64,000 nt of DNA from Ottelia alismoides. Its lineage: Eukaryota > Streptophyta > Magnoliopsida > Alismatales > Hydrocharitaceae. Position numbers and translations under genes: made by a program. The DNA is taken from assembly GCA_037367405.1 (NCBI GenBank), contig JAZKJV010003364.1, positions 124,001 to 188,000 on the forward strand, read 5' to 3'. Each line of letters begins with the position of its first letter. The first letter of the stretch is position 1. The notes beneath the pieces are model-generated. The model searched no databases. It saw nothing but the letters and a program-made list of their open reading frames with translations, and was not told the DNA's origin. Of the stretch, positions 11,045-23,427 are shown piece by piece.

Positions 11045-11842
11045 GCATAATGAGGGTAGCTAGGTTTTCCTTCTTATTACATGTTATTCTTGATTGTAGA
11101 TACTTGTTTGTGTTTATTTTTATTTTCTTATCTTCTTTTTCTGTTATTTCTTCTTATTATTATTTCCATTTGTATATTTGTCACTTGTATATAATTTCTA
11201 TCATTTTATTATTGTCTATATTTGCGTATTTTTTTGTATGGAATTGCATCTTGTCGAGTAGTAAGCACTTACTTTGAAATTCGTGTGCCGTAAGGGAGCT
11301 TACATAGTTCTTGTAGGATTCGATATGTCAGACATCGAAAGCTACTCAATTGGACTTACAGATTCAATTGAGATTCTTTCACTTTCTCTTCTCATTCTGC
11401 ATCGTATCCATGTGTTTGTCTTTGTTGCCTTTTTATCTATATTGTCTGCTTTTATTCTTCTTATTTTGCTCTTATTTTTCATAACTGTGATATGGCATCT
11501 CTTTTGTTTCTCTCTTTCTTGCGAGGACCTGATTAGCAAGGGTGGCATTTCTAGGAGCGTCGGTACACCATAGCAAAGCGGAGGCAACTTGTTTCTTAAT
11601 CGAGCAACAAGAGAGCACAAGAGGAAGAAGACTTGGAAGATTTTGCAGAGTTTTGCATATACATTTTTTTCTTTTAATACTTATAGTTGCATTTATACTA
11701 TTGTAAGAAAATTGTAATTATTCTTTTGAAAGTTGCCACTTTTTCTGTTTTTTTCTAAGTCCATTTTATACCCTTCTGTGTGCAGTGTCTGTTTCACCAA
11801 GTGCTGGTGCACTTAGGGGACCTGAAAAGTAGAAAATTCTAT
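11045..11842 (+). other. Athila-P untranslated leader, first part
   Basis: It aligns with the minus-strand leader of Athila-M (about 35570-36040). Shared landmarks include a purine-rich stretch near 11570-11640 and TGTTTCACCAA near 11785. ORFs at 11014-11277 and 11274-11573 translate to Phe/Leu/Ile/Tyr-rich strings because the DNA is T-rich; no family is recognisable. The leader is interrupted at about 11843 by an antisense LTR and resumes at 15604. Confidence 0.6.
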
Positions 11843-14800
11843 TGGTCGTGTGTTCCACACAAGGTGGGAACATAGTCGTCGAAGTGATCGACTAGAACCT
11901 CAGAATAATTCAACAATGAAACCAAAATAAATATAAAGCAATGCAAAATAAATTGTGGAGTGAAAATTTATTATAACTCTATAACACAGATGTGTATAGG
12001 TGCAAGTATGTGTAGAGGTCGAACACATGGAGCAAAACTTTTAGAGAGGGCAATTAAATGCAATGAATGTTATGTGTGCTTCTATTTTTTTAAGTCAGTT
12101 TTTAATATTGTACTTTATTATTTTGATTTTTTATACTTTTATATTTTATTTTTAATTTTATATTTTTGTATTTTCTTTTTATATCTTTATATTTGTAATT
12201 TATTTTTTCCTTTTAATATATAACATAAGAATATAAAAGATTATATATACACTAATAAAGTAATATAGATATAAATACAACTAAAAATAAAAAATATAGA
12301 ATAAAATATTTCTGGATTTTAAATAGTTTTTTACTATTTTTCAGATTTTTTAATGATTTTTTTTCTAATTTTTGTATTTTTTAAAGTAAAAAAATATCCC
12401 AAATCAGGGATCAAACAAATAAAAAAATTGAAATGAAGATTAAAAATAGCAAGATAAGTCCAAAATTCTTCAAGTTAATTTTAATATATAGATAATAAGA
12501 TAGAGAAAATTATAAAATAGAAAAATTTATATTTTGGAATTTTTAGGATTTTTATAGATTTTTATAAAGTATTTTGGGTGTTTTCAATTTTTAAGAGTTT
12601 TCTTTTTTTTTATATATTTTTTGGCCTGAAGGCTCAAAACACATAAACAAACAAAATATAATTTTTTAGGAATTTTTCACAACGATTTTATATTTTAGGG
12701 CTTTTTAAGCTAAACAAGGAATAAATGTGTTATATATGATTTTTAATAAATAATTCAAGTTCCTAAAAATGAGATGCAAAATAATGAAATGGATTTGCAA
12801 CATGTCAAGCACTTAATTCTATTTTTGAGGATTTTTCAGAGCACATTTGGTATTTTTAATAAATAGAGAAAATCATCAAAAATGTATGTACTGGAAGGGG
12901 AAATTTTGAATTTAAAATAAAGGACAGGGGCCAATTTCCAATTTTCACAAAATATTATAACTAGAATAAAAACTTTCAAGGCCAAATCGAAATACAACAA
13001 TTCTCAAGGTCCTTCCTGCAAAATTCCCATCTCACGTGGGATGACACGTGAGGTGAGCTGGCATGGACTCATTTGCAAATAATGAAATTCGGATGGTCTT
13101 TATACATAATACACAAAAAATAATGAATGACAGATGAATGATTGAATTTTAAAATCAAGTTATAAAAATTGGTTGTGCCTAAAGTGCAAAATACACAATA
13201 CGAGGAGTTAATGAACGGCGATGATGATCCACTTAAGACACGCGTCACCTCCTCGTGTACCGATGGCACTTCACCTTCGACATCTAGGATTATATCATAC
13301 GGTGAGGATCTTCAGTTCTGAGCTTTGCCAATTAGACAATAACTGGAGCCCGTGAAGATCTGGGATGGTCGATGGCGATGAAGCCCACCGGAAGAACTAG
13401 GAAGAACTCGTGTACGGGTGACTTTCGATCGGTTGAAGATCCATGTCCCGAGCTCCTGTTCTCTTCTAATGGTCCCAATAGGTTCCTGGAAGGGGCCTCT
13501 ATCAGTCGGCGACTTCAAAAAGGCGTGAGGAGTGCTAATGTGCCGCCACGAGGTGGAAGAAGAGAACCTGCTCCTGGTATCTCTGATGAGCACAAAATGA
13601 CCACCAAAGGGGTTTAGAGCTTCTGCTTCCGGCATAAAAAGGTCTCCTGGGTTGAGGGCAAAATGCCTCGACCCGTTAGCGGTTGAGATGGGTGGAAGAT
13701 GGAGGGGAGCGGAGGTGTTCCGAGGAGGGACATAGGTGGACTCCTAAGTCTTGATCCCAACAACGGTCAAGTGGTATGGAGGTGCATGGGATGGATAATA
13801 AACAAAGGGGAAGAAGGTGGCGATGGCTGGGTGTCGTGGGTCAGTCGGGGACACAGTTGTGTGGTTGGCCGGAGCGGAGCTCCGGCGAACATTGAAGTGG
13901 ATTTTTAACCCTAAAGTAGGGGATAAAAAACTAACCTAAGAGCACTAAACAAAAGATAACCCTAAGATTAATCTAACAAAGCAAGAAAAAGGGTACCTCA
14001 GTGGCTGGAAGGCCACGAAGCTAAGACCTTGACGACCAGGGGGATCAAGGTGGTAGAACCACCTTCAGACCTCACCTTCACTCGCCACTAGTAGTTGGAG
14101 ATTAGGTTGTCACCCTCTTGCGATATAGAGCACATGAAAGGGAGAAAGAGCAGGGACAAAAGGATTCAAATTCAAAGGGAGCTCGGAGGAGGGGATATGT
14201 ACAACATGATGAAAGTGATGGGATGATCGAGGGAGTAGCAGTGATTAAGTGGCTCATTGGCCAAGAAATCATGCCAGCGAGTAAGTCCGATGATCGTGGA
14301 AGAAAAAGTTAGATGGAATCAACCCAAGAGGATTCATAGATCCTCGAGGAAAATTGAGTAAAAAGAGTTAAAAAAAGGCCTGACAAGGCTAGGATGAGAG
14401 GCAAACAGTTGACCGAAGTCAACTAATGCCTCAACCCGGTTGGTCTACGTGGACCAACCATGAAAGATCATCCTAAAAATTATTTATCAAATCGAAATTA
14501 ATTAATAAATAATTTTATTGATTTTAAGTTAACTAAAAAATCTTTATTTTTTCTTTATTATTTTATTTTGATTTTTATTTTTTAGAGGTTATTAATTACA
14601 AGTTAGTTTTTAGGGTTTCATGTTTAGGTACCTTTACCTATGTTATGAGTATTTTATTATTATTTTTTACTTTTAATTATATTATTTTATTCTCTTATTT
14701 TATTTATTTAGAACTTATTTTTATATACTTAAATAATTTTTTATTGTATTTATCTGATATAACAATTACACTTAATTAAATATATGTGTATATTATAGAG

Positions 14801-15603
14801 GTATATGTATTGTATATTCATCTATGTATTTTTGCATTTTATTTTAGTGTTTTATTTATGGTTAATTTTTAGTTTTAATATGTATATATGCTATAAATAA
14901 TATTTACAAAAATATAAAATTATACAACTTTTAAAATAATAAAGAATAAGTAAAATGAATATTTTATTCGGGTATAATGTACAATAGGGGTCCAAAACTT
15001 AACTTTCACACTTAACTCCAAAAAATATGAAACCACCTTCATTAAATAACTTTTTAAAAGTTATATACAATAAAGGTTATTTTGATACATTTTCAGTTTT
15101 TATTTGAGAGATATGGGTCTGGGAAGTTTGGGTTTTGAGATTTTATTTTGAGTATAAAAGCACACTGTAAATTATTTTTGTATAAACTCAATTTTTTATT
15201 TTACTATATATTATTATCTACAACTTTCATGTACAAATTTTCTTTATTTGAGGTATAAAAAGTTGAAAATAAAATAGGTTGCAAAAATGAATAAATGATG
15301 AATTAAATAATTTTAATTTATTGTATTTCTGGCTCTTATCTCCCCCTACTTTATTTATTGTAATCTAGTCATCAAGAAGCCTAGGTCTCGGGGTCGAGGG
15401 TCAAAAAATACCTTTGGCATTTTATATTTTTTCTTTTATTTTCTTTATTCTATAATTTTGGCATTAAAAATAGTATTTTTATACAGTATTTATGCAACAA
15501 AGAATGAATGTTAATTTGTTCAGATATAGAGTATTTACATGCATTAGCTAAGGTTTTTAAAGCCAAAATGATAGAATAAATGTGATGAAATGGATATTCC
15601 TCA
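11843..15603 (-). repeat. Antisense gypsy LTR (LTR-e) inside Athila-P leader
   Basis: On the minus strand it runs from TGAGGAATATCC (15603) to about 11843, roughly 3.76 kb, with the same layout as LTR-a, -d and -f. Shared blocks include the sequence near 15331-15420 (a stretch beginning CTTATCTCCCCC), also present at 39420. The leader continues on both sides, so this is an insertion. No internal region accompanies it, which suggests a solo LTR. I could not find a clean 5 bp target duplication, and the left boundary could lie anywhere between 11830 and 11961. It holds two CACGTG motifs (13033, 13045) and inverted W-box-like motifs (14407-14459). Confidence 0.65.
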
Positions 15604-16536
15604 CGAACTCACCAGTTTTTGCTTTTATCACCTTTATTTTTATTTATTTCTTGTGATTTTATGTGCTTGATCCCTTACAAGTAGGTTTTATTTCCTTGGT
15701 TATGCTAGATAATCAATTAGGTCCAAATCCCTTAAAAGAATACATGTTCCTATATATTATATCGCTGGATTGGACTTAGTCAACTTAATTGGTTCCTACC
15801 TGCAAATAGAAGTCACTGCATAGGACGCTTCTTGTGCATTATTTATGTTAGTTTATTTTTCTATATTTTATTTTTATGCAAGGATCATTTCGCATGTCGA
15901 ATGCTAGAGCAACGTAGGCATTCTTATTTCGTGCATGCATCATTGTCTTCCGTCGCATCGATTTTTCTGATATCCTCCCTTGATTTTTCTCACATAAGAA
16001 ATAAAGGAATTGGAAATTTCGTCAGATATATTCTTTGAAAAAAATCCAAAAAAGTGATAGCCTCATAAAAAAGGGACTACTAATGTTCACTCGACCCTAA
16101 AATTAAACATAAGGACCAATCATCATTGTTTAGGGGAGAGTAACCCCTCATTATTTGCATGTACTTACCTCCAGATAGAGTGGGTGAAGACGCAACCATA
16201 AGGATATAGCCCAAATCCGTGGACTTGTGCCCTATGCTCCTGTACATATATCTGTGGTGTATGGTTGAGATGCAAGCACTTGCCTCAGATGATAGAAAAT
16301 CGTTTTGGTATGCTCATTATCCTCTCTCCCTTTGGGGTTAATATTGAACCTGACAGCCTGAGCAGAGTTCCATTGATTGGGGAGGATTGAGAACGTACGT
16401 TGGGTGATAGCAGCGGCTCACCCTGTGTGCTTGGTAGTAAGTAACTTCTTGTAGATTCACTAACACTAAAATTGAATAGATAGTTGGTGAATCGATGGTT
16501 TGTATTATTTTTGTTTGTTAGTGTAAAGATCCCTCC
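15604..16536 (+). other. Athila-P untranslated leader, second part
   Basis: It aligns with 34561-35500 of Athila-M read on the minus strand. Shared pieces include the GTGCTTGATCCC-like block near 15660 and the segment around 16110-16440. It leads into gag. No open frame with recognisable content was seen. Confidence 0.6.
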
Positions 16537-18313
16537 GTGCCTTTTGCGCCTTTTTTGTCCTTTATTCTTGACTTGACTTCGTGTTCTCGCATATTTCCTC
16601 TTGACATCAAATATGTTGGATTGGAGTATTTCTTGTTCGGACTCCATGAGCTCATTTACACTCCAGTTTTGTTGTCTTCTATTCAGGAAGACTCACTTTC
16701 CCAATATCCCTCTTTCTCCACATCACCCATCTTCTCATCAATAAATCCTTTGTTTGAGATTGACTCTAATCTCGAGCATTCATTTGAGACTCTACCATTT
16801 CTGAGAACTAATAAAGTATCGTATATATTGTCAGGGATCGAGTCAGAGCACTTGATGCCATCGGAGGCCAAGAGTACCATGGCATAATAGAATGAGATCA
16901 ACAATACAATGTTAGCCTCTATTCAAGCCATTCAGGCACATTTGACTGAGCAAGCTGACATCCAGGCCGGATTGAGAGATATGATCTTTGAAATGAGGAA
17001 TGAGAGAAAACATAGGAGATAGGAGGGTGAGCAGCCGAATGGATGTGGGAATGGGGGAGGTGATCCTAGCTATGCTTACACTTAAGGATGCATATAATCC
17101 AGCTGCAGAACAAAGGAATACATGGATTCAAATACCTGTGATTCATGAGAACTTTGATCTTAAGCCCACAATTTTACCTCTACTCCCAATATTCCACTGA
17201 CACATTAATGAAACCTTATGTACACTTCCAGCAGTTTGACTGCATGTGTGGCAATATACACTATCCTAACATTCTGTTAGATGTAGTGAAGATGACAACT
17301 TTTCCATTCAGACCTATGGATAAGGCATTATACTGGATAAATCATTTAGGGAAGATTGTTATTTCTTGGGAAGAATTGAGGTCAGCATTTTGAGCAAATA
17401 TTATCCACTAGGACAACTGAATCAGATACGGTCCTTGATTTCCAACTTCTCCCAAATTTCCCACGAGCCTATTCATGAGGCATAGGAAAGATTTAAAGAC
17501 TTGATGGAGAAGTGCCCCCATCACAATATACCCAAGTCGAGCCTCGTGAAACTTTTCTTTAGGTGTTTGAGTATTAAGAATCAGAAATTTCTAGATACCG
17601 CTTATGGCGGGTCCCACTTCAGTAAAGACGAGGATGTCCTTTATCAGTTTTTAGGAGATGGTAGAGAGCTCTGCAGCTCTTTCTTCTTCATGTGCTTTTT
17701 AGAAGCATCGTGTTATCTCTCCTTCAGTACCTCACAAGGTTGTCAACATGACGTCATCATGTGGATAGGGTGGACATTGCAGATATGACCATCATAGGAA
17801 ATCACCTATCCAAAGTGGATATTATAGATAAGTGATCCAAGGAGCTTGAGAATCTAAAAGTGATCGAGGAGAGGAAAAAGCAGTTGGATAAACTAAAAGA
17901 CATTATAAAGCATCTGGAGCTTCTAGTCAGTTTGATTAGTGCATGTCAGTGTGCGAGTGCCCCAGCCTATACTCCTACCCATGAGCATATTTCTTCCACT
18001 TCAACACAACAAAATACTCCAGCATTGTCCATTGTTAAGCACATTTACTATGTGCAAACCCCAAATCAGGTGCCATAACAGTCACCTTCAAAATGCATTG
18101 TACTGTACAACTAGGAGCCTCTTTACATTCCTGAGCAATAATCTCCACCTCTACTCCCCATTCAAGAGGTGAACGACATTTAGTTTGACCGAAAGCACAG
18201 CCAACCCCATCCATTGGGGTAAGGTCAGTAGGGTTCACAACCTAGTCAGAGGGATGCCCACCATTTCCAGGGAGGGAGACCACAACCCCAGCACTAGCAG
18301 GTTGACGAATTCG
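16537..18313 (+). pseudogene. Athila-type gag, N-terminal and central part
   Basis: Frames shift several times, but the order is readable and collinear with the minus-strand gag at 32702-34560. It opens with a start region (16537-16887) and then an S-I-Q-A-I-Q-A-H-L-T helix (about 16917-16950). A capsid-like core follows (L-K-D-A-Y-N, W-I-Q-I-P, F-D-L-K-P; 17000-17200). Next come the K-C-P-H-H-N-I-P block and the D-T-A-Y-G-G-S-H-F block (17501-17640), and a charged coiled-coil-like segment (17860-17940). Gag would form the virus-like particle. The gag reading is cut at 18313 by a sense-oriented LTR and continues near 21235. Stops occur in every frame. Confidence 0.72.
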
Positions 18314-19517
18314 TGATTCATTAACATTCTGACTGCATTTTGTCTTAAAACCCTTAACAAATACATGTAAATATCCATTAATTTCAACTTTTTAATAAAA
18401 TTCCATTCACAAATAAAAATGCACATTTATGCATTAAAAACATGTAAATAAATAAAAGAATAAAAATAAAAAAACGAAAAATAAAGGTAAATTGTAGATA
18501 TGTATATATGTACAATATGACTTGTAAAAATAAATATTGCTGAAAGATATATTTATAACCTAATCCTCGAGACCAAGTCAGTATGGATTGGTCGGCAAAT
18601 AAATAAGTAGGGGGAGATAAGGAAGAAAACAAATAAAAATGATTAATTTCACATCTTAGACCTTCTCCATTAATTATTCAATAAATACACAAACTTTAAA
18701 GATTTTAATTAATTTATAATAACATATTTTCACCAAACCATTCTCCTAATTATTTCTAAAAATGTATAGAAAAATATAAAAATAAGTTAAAAATATTACC
18801 TTGTATATATACCAAGAAATCCAACTTGTAAATTGGCAAAATCCCAACTTCCGAACCTCATTACTTTCTCATATGAACTCCAATTTCACTCTACTCACTT
18901 TTAAAGTTTATAAAATAATATTTTCTAATTAATGAAGGTTTCACTGAAATCGGAATCTGTTTGCAAAAATGTCGATTTTGGGACCTAACCACAATTGGGT
19001 TTCTGGGTTATTATTTTATTTGAAACACATTACTTATTATTTTAATGGTTTTATAATTTCTAATTGTTTTCTTGATCTTGTGTTTTAACATTAATTTATT
19101 TCATAATTTTTGGAGATTAATTATTATTTTAAATAAATCAAAAAGCCTAATTTATATGTATAAATGAATTATATATTTTATATATCTATTTATTAATATA
19201 TCTAAATTAATTTATTAAAATGCACAAAAATTATTACATACTCTATTTATTAATCTAATAAATAATAAAATATAAAACTAATATATTATTTAGTAATTTA
19301 TTAAGTTAAAAAACAAAATCTATTTATTAAGTATTATTTATACTTATTTATTAATACGATATTTATATTTCTTAAAATAATTATTACTTATTAAAACTAG
19401 TTATACCATAAATTAGATAATTTAATTATTCACAACTTTTTTTATAGTCATTTAAAATACCTTTATTTATTATTTATTTTTTAATTATTTAGCTATTTCT
19501 TCAACCTGGCCAACTAC

Positions 19518-19537
19518 GTGCTGACACGTGTCAGCAC
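19518..19537. promoter_or_regulatory. Perfect 20 bp palindrome centred on a G-box
   Basis: GTGCTGACACGTGTCAGCAC is its own reverse complement, with CACGTG at its centre and TGAC half-sites in each arm. It lies about 1.2 kb into LTR-c, where the promoter region of the sister LTRs falls. G-boxes are known binding cores for plant bZIP and bHLH factors; use here is inferred. Confidence 0.6.
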
Positions 19538-20003
19538 CTGTGACCTTCTTCAAGAAGGCCGATCGGAATCTGTTTCAACTACTGAGCTTTGCCTTTTTCT
19601 ACACGCTAACTCCTAACCTCCTCCTCCATTCTAAACCCTTGATCATCTTCCTCTAACCACCCTCTCTCATGCCCATCATTGATCTCCTAACTACCTTCCT
19701 CCAATCATCTGTAAAATACCCCCAAAGATCTCCATTCCAAACTAAGTTTTCCTAAGCTCAAAGCTACCAGATCCCCTGGTCGTTGACCCTACTGCCCCAT
19801 CTCATTCTGCCTCGCTCCGGCTATGACAGGGCCTGAGTGTAGTCCTGTGTGGAAGTCCAATTGACAGAGAAAGGTTCCAAGGTAATCTGCTGCCTTGCAT
19901 CGCATCACGCCGCCGCGTTGAGCTCCAGAGATCACCGCCCGTCGAGCTCCAGAGACCACCGCCCGTCGAGCAACCATCGAGGTTCATACAACCTTATTCC
20001 CAG

Positions 20004-20269
20004 GTGAGTTCATTCATCCTTTTGCAATTTTAATCCTCGATCTTTGTGTCAACATTAGGTTAGCTAATTGTGTAGTTAGGTTCCCTAATCACCATAGTTA
20101 GACACATACAATTCCCCTCATTCAAATTCCAATTCAAATCGTTCCAAATTGTTTTCCTTTTTCACATTTGATTTGTTTGACATTATATGGAAAGTAATCA
20201 TTAGATCTACAATTCCTTAAAATTGGGGTCGATTACTTACGAATCGAGAAGGAAAACATTTGTTTGCAG
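20004..20269 (+). other. Possible leader intron within LTR-c
   Basis: A strong donor-like CAG/GTGAGTT at 20001-20010 and an acceptor-like TTGTTTGCAG ending at 20269 bound an AT-richer 266 bp stretch. Donor-like AG/GT sites occur at the matching place in LTR-d (30510), LTR-h (53542), LTR-f (38047, minus) and LTR-e (13996, minus). They are changed in LTR-a and LTR-g. Splicing is unproven. Confidence 0.35.
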
Positions 20270-21234
20270 ATCAATATTCCATATGGAGCACAAGAATCCA
20301 CAACTGGAGCTCTAAAATCCAAAGAATATTCCTAATCGTGAGCTACTGCAATCGCTTCCAAGATAGCTGGAACCTCAACTTCACCGGCAGATAACTATTA
20401 GCTTCAGCCACCTCTAGAGCTCGTCAATTGCAGGCGAGCTCTGAGGGAGAAGGTGTCTCCCTCCTGGCCCTACCGAAGGCCCAATAACTTCGCCGGACGT
20501 CAAGAATAATTCAGCAAACCAACCCTTGTCGGCAGTTGTGCGGAGAACTTCAAGAATAGCAAGAACGCCCAGACCGTACATGCTTCTGACACATGACCAT
20601 CACTGACAGCCTAGATCGCATCTTCAATTCTAATCAAGGTCGTCTAACCCAAAACAGTGGAGAAATTACGCCTAAGATCAAGAAAGCTTTTACAACTTCA
20701 ACGCCGCTCCAGCACTTTCTAGAAATTGTAGTTAGGTCCCCGTACAGGGACCTAAATGCAATAAAAGTTATTTTCTTTTCAAATCAATCCCTGACCGAGG
20801 ACCATTTTGTAACAAGACAAATATAGTTTCTTTGCACTTGTGCACCTAGCTTGTAGGGGTATTTTGAACCCTTATTTTGTTGTATTTTGCTCTGAATTTT
20901 TTATTTAGTTATGTAACTACCCCAGCTATGTTTCTAGGCTTTTTTATGGCTTTTCATTGCTTCGTTTCTTCGATTTGATTTTTGTAAGATCGAGTGAATT
21001 TTGAGTCTTCTTGAAGTTTGTTGTAAAACCAGGAATAAAGTAAAGTTTTCGAGATTGATTTCTTTCATCAAAAACCAATGTTTAAATATTCTGCCTCCTC
21101 GAGTTCGACCCAGGCACACTTACCTGGAGCTTAGACGAATTCTCATTTTCTCTCTCTCTCTCTCTCCTATTTCATTGATTTTTGTTTTATAAATTGAATC
21201 TAATTTCGTAGTTATTTCTACATCGACAACTCTC

Positions 21235-22260
21235 TATATCAATTAACCACAGATCTGATTTTCACGTTCATCATAGCTACATCTCATTATCTTTCTCCAT
21301 CACACTTCCAAAATTGGAGACATGGATAACAGCATATGCATCCAGCATATCCTTATCGACCCTATTATCAGCAGCAGTCTGCATAGTTTTCGCACCCTCC
21401 TCCTCCTTACTATCACTCACAATATTCTAGGTACGAGCACCCTCCACATTAACAATCTCAGTGACAGCTTGTAGTTGGGCATCCATAGGCACCTTCGATG
21501 TATCCCGCACTAGATCAACTTGCACACCTGATGAAGAATATGAATGATTTGACTCAGGGGCTTGACGACCTGACCACCACGATGACATTGATAGCAGCCC
21601 AGGTCAAACTATTCCTAATAACTTCAAATGTAAGGAGCAGGTAGCTCATGACCCACCAACCACCAAGACAAGTATGTCCCTTGATTTTACTTGTTTATCT
21701 GATGCCATTTATCTAAGGAGTGGTAAGAGATTGCAGCCGCCCTCACAGCAACTGAGATTGGGAGATAGAGCCACTGAGATAGCTACACCGACTTCATTAT
21801 CTTCTTCACTAGCTGAGCAGCGATCTAGTGTAGCAGAGCCAGAGCAGGGAGGATCCCCACCATCTTCATCACCACCATCACCTTCTTCACCATCTTCATC
21901 ACTAATACAAACATTATTCAGAAAAATCCAAAAAGAGAATATAGAAAGATGCATTGCTGAGCCAGGCTTGAAGGAGAACATACCCATCATGGAGTCTTCT
22001 TATAGAGCAGCAGACCAAGCAGCCCATCCTATTTTTCCCTTTCTTTCTTCTACTCCTATATTGTATTACATTATACAGACTGATTATGTTTGTCCACATG
22101 TACATGATGTATCTGATTTGAATAATAGAAATGAGCAGTATGATGTTTCTTCTGATTCTGTTCCATTTTCCTTAGCTTTGAATAAAAGTAGAGAAATACA
22201 AAAAATAAAAACAACTATATCTGATCTTGGAGTGGTAGAGATACTTTAGACCATCTTTTT
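21235..22260 (+). pseudogene. Athila-type gag C-terminus and gag-pol linker
   Basis: The first part translates to a Gln/Pro/Tyr-rich tail (21330-21420) and then a D-L-T-Q-G-L-D-D-L-T-T-type heptad region (21545-21600). An open frame of 191 residues at 21674-22249 follows. It begins with A-I-Y-L-R-S-G-K, a motif found in plant gypsy polyproteins at the gag-pol boundary, and goes on through a Ser/Pro/acidic low-complexity linker (about residues 55-75). The minus-strand counterpart is 6611-7187. It is the longest intact frame in the window and probably survives by chance. No separate function is proposed. Confidence 0.7.
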
Positions 22261-22388
22261 AGATATGCCACTCCTTAAGTCCATGTAGTAAATTCCCACA
22301 ATCAGAAAGGGAAATGAAATAAGTATATACTCAAAAGTATCAACCAAGGCAAAATAGACAAAAGGAAATAGAAAAGCACATCTTAACC

Positions 22389-23427
22389 GTGGCTACAGTT
22401 CATGCCATCGGCAACCTCCCTCCCAAAAAGAATGATAAGGGAGCACCTCACATCCATTTCCATATCTTTGATCAAGAGTTTGATTGCGGATCGTCCATTA
22501 ATATCATGTCGTCCCCTCTTCTCACTGGGTTTTCGATGAGGTTGGGGCCTCTTAGATCTACCAAAATGATCCTTTAGTTTGCTAATAGATCGATCAAAAG
22601 GATGAGTGGCATTCTTGAGGATGTTATTGTAACGGTGCAAGGAATGAGATTCCCAGTTGATTTTGTTGTTATGGATATGGATACCTCTGCACCATTACTC
22701 CATTCCCTGATCATACTTGGTTGACTGTTCCTATGTAGGGCTGAGACGGTAGTTTATTACAGTACTGGAGAGATAACCTTTCACTCCCTCAATGACAAGG
22801 TTACAACTACCACCAGCAGATGAGAGAGAGATAGTTACAACAGATTCTGAAGACTATGATTTTCTTGTTGAGTTTCAAGAGACAGATATTTTCACAGATT
22901 TCAGGGACACCTAGGAGTTCCTTTACAAGAAGAAACCTTTGGAAAGCACAATCGACATTTTCTCCCCTGTTTATCATTTTGAGTTGTCAGCTAATGGATT
23001 GTATGAGCTATTTTCTAAGGATCATTCTGAGTTTTCGGAGGTACATTCTTAGGTTCCTGAGATACATTCTTTTTTCGAGATTACTGATGAGACACCTCCT
23101 ATTGACATTTATGATATATTTGTTGATGAGTTTTCTATGAATTTTGAGCATCCTGATTAGCCATCCCATTATGAGCAGAGATCATTCACTGCAAACCATT
23201 CTAAAATTTTACATGTTGAGCCTATAGTAGCCACATTGGACATTTCATAGTGTGTAGATCTTATACCTTCTACCAGTGCAGTTGCAGAGGTTGTCACAGA
23301 GCAGATTCAGACCCCACCTGATCCTAAGGTTTTACCCTCAACCGTTGAATTATTCCATTTTGCGAGTGCCCCTCAAACGTTTCCGGTCATCGTCAGTTCA
23401 CAGTCAACTGACGATCAGGAATCTCGC
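22389..23427 (+). pseudogene. Athila-type aspartic protease remnant and linker
   Basis: The frame at 22389-22577 carries H-F-H-I-F-D-Q-E-F then D-C-G-S-S-I-N-I-M, which fits the retropepsin active site (D-x-G-A/S-S) of Athila elements. After a stop at 22575-22577 the fold continues with the V-I-V-T-V-Q-G-M-R-F-P-V-D-F-V-V-M-D block (22625-22680). About 650 bp of acidic, stop-ridden linker follows before RT. The protease would process Gag-Pol; here it cannot be made as one chain. Confidence 0.65.

Larger units (their letters stand above)
18314..21234 (+). repeat. Sense gypsy LTR (LTR-c) inserted in gag
   Basis: It starts TGATTCATTAAC and runs about 2.9 kb to near 21234. It splits gag: the Gln/Pro-rich end before it continues after it (Q-Q-Q-S-A and P-P-P-P-Y-Y runs near 21360-21410). 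Shared LTR landmarks are the block near 18555-18630 (GTAGGGGGAGATAAGG) and a 3' part with a GAGTTCGACC motif and a CT microsatellite (21148-21168), also seen in LTR-d. It is clearly less like LTR-a and -d than those two are like each other, so it is probably a different subfamily. It carries the 20 bp G-box palindrome at 19518-19537. The right end is uncertain by tens of bases. Confidence 0.65.

Noticed and set aside
11014..11573. Two ORFs that translate to strongly hydrophobic, membrane-like proteins.
   Set aside because: They lie in the T-rich leader of Athila-P. Phe, Ile, Leu and Tyr runs follow from base composition, and the Athila-M leader does not conserve the frames.
13312..13635. Minus-strand 107-residue ORF in the GC-richer part of LTR-e.
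   Set aside because: It sits in an LTR core, has an antisense twin of similar size, and the frame is not kept in LTR-f or LTR-g.
21148..21168. CT microsatellites here and near 32563, 50168 and 58245 as regulatory features.
   Set aside because: Short simple repeats inside LTRs or beside them; no evidence for function.
21674..22249. The longest ORF in the window, a Ser/Pro-rich protein, as a host gene or effector.
   Set aside because: It starts with the A-I-Y-L-R-S-G-K motif of gypsy gag-pol, is collinear with Athila-M and leads into protease and RT.
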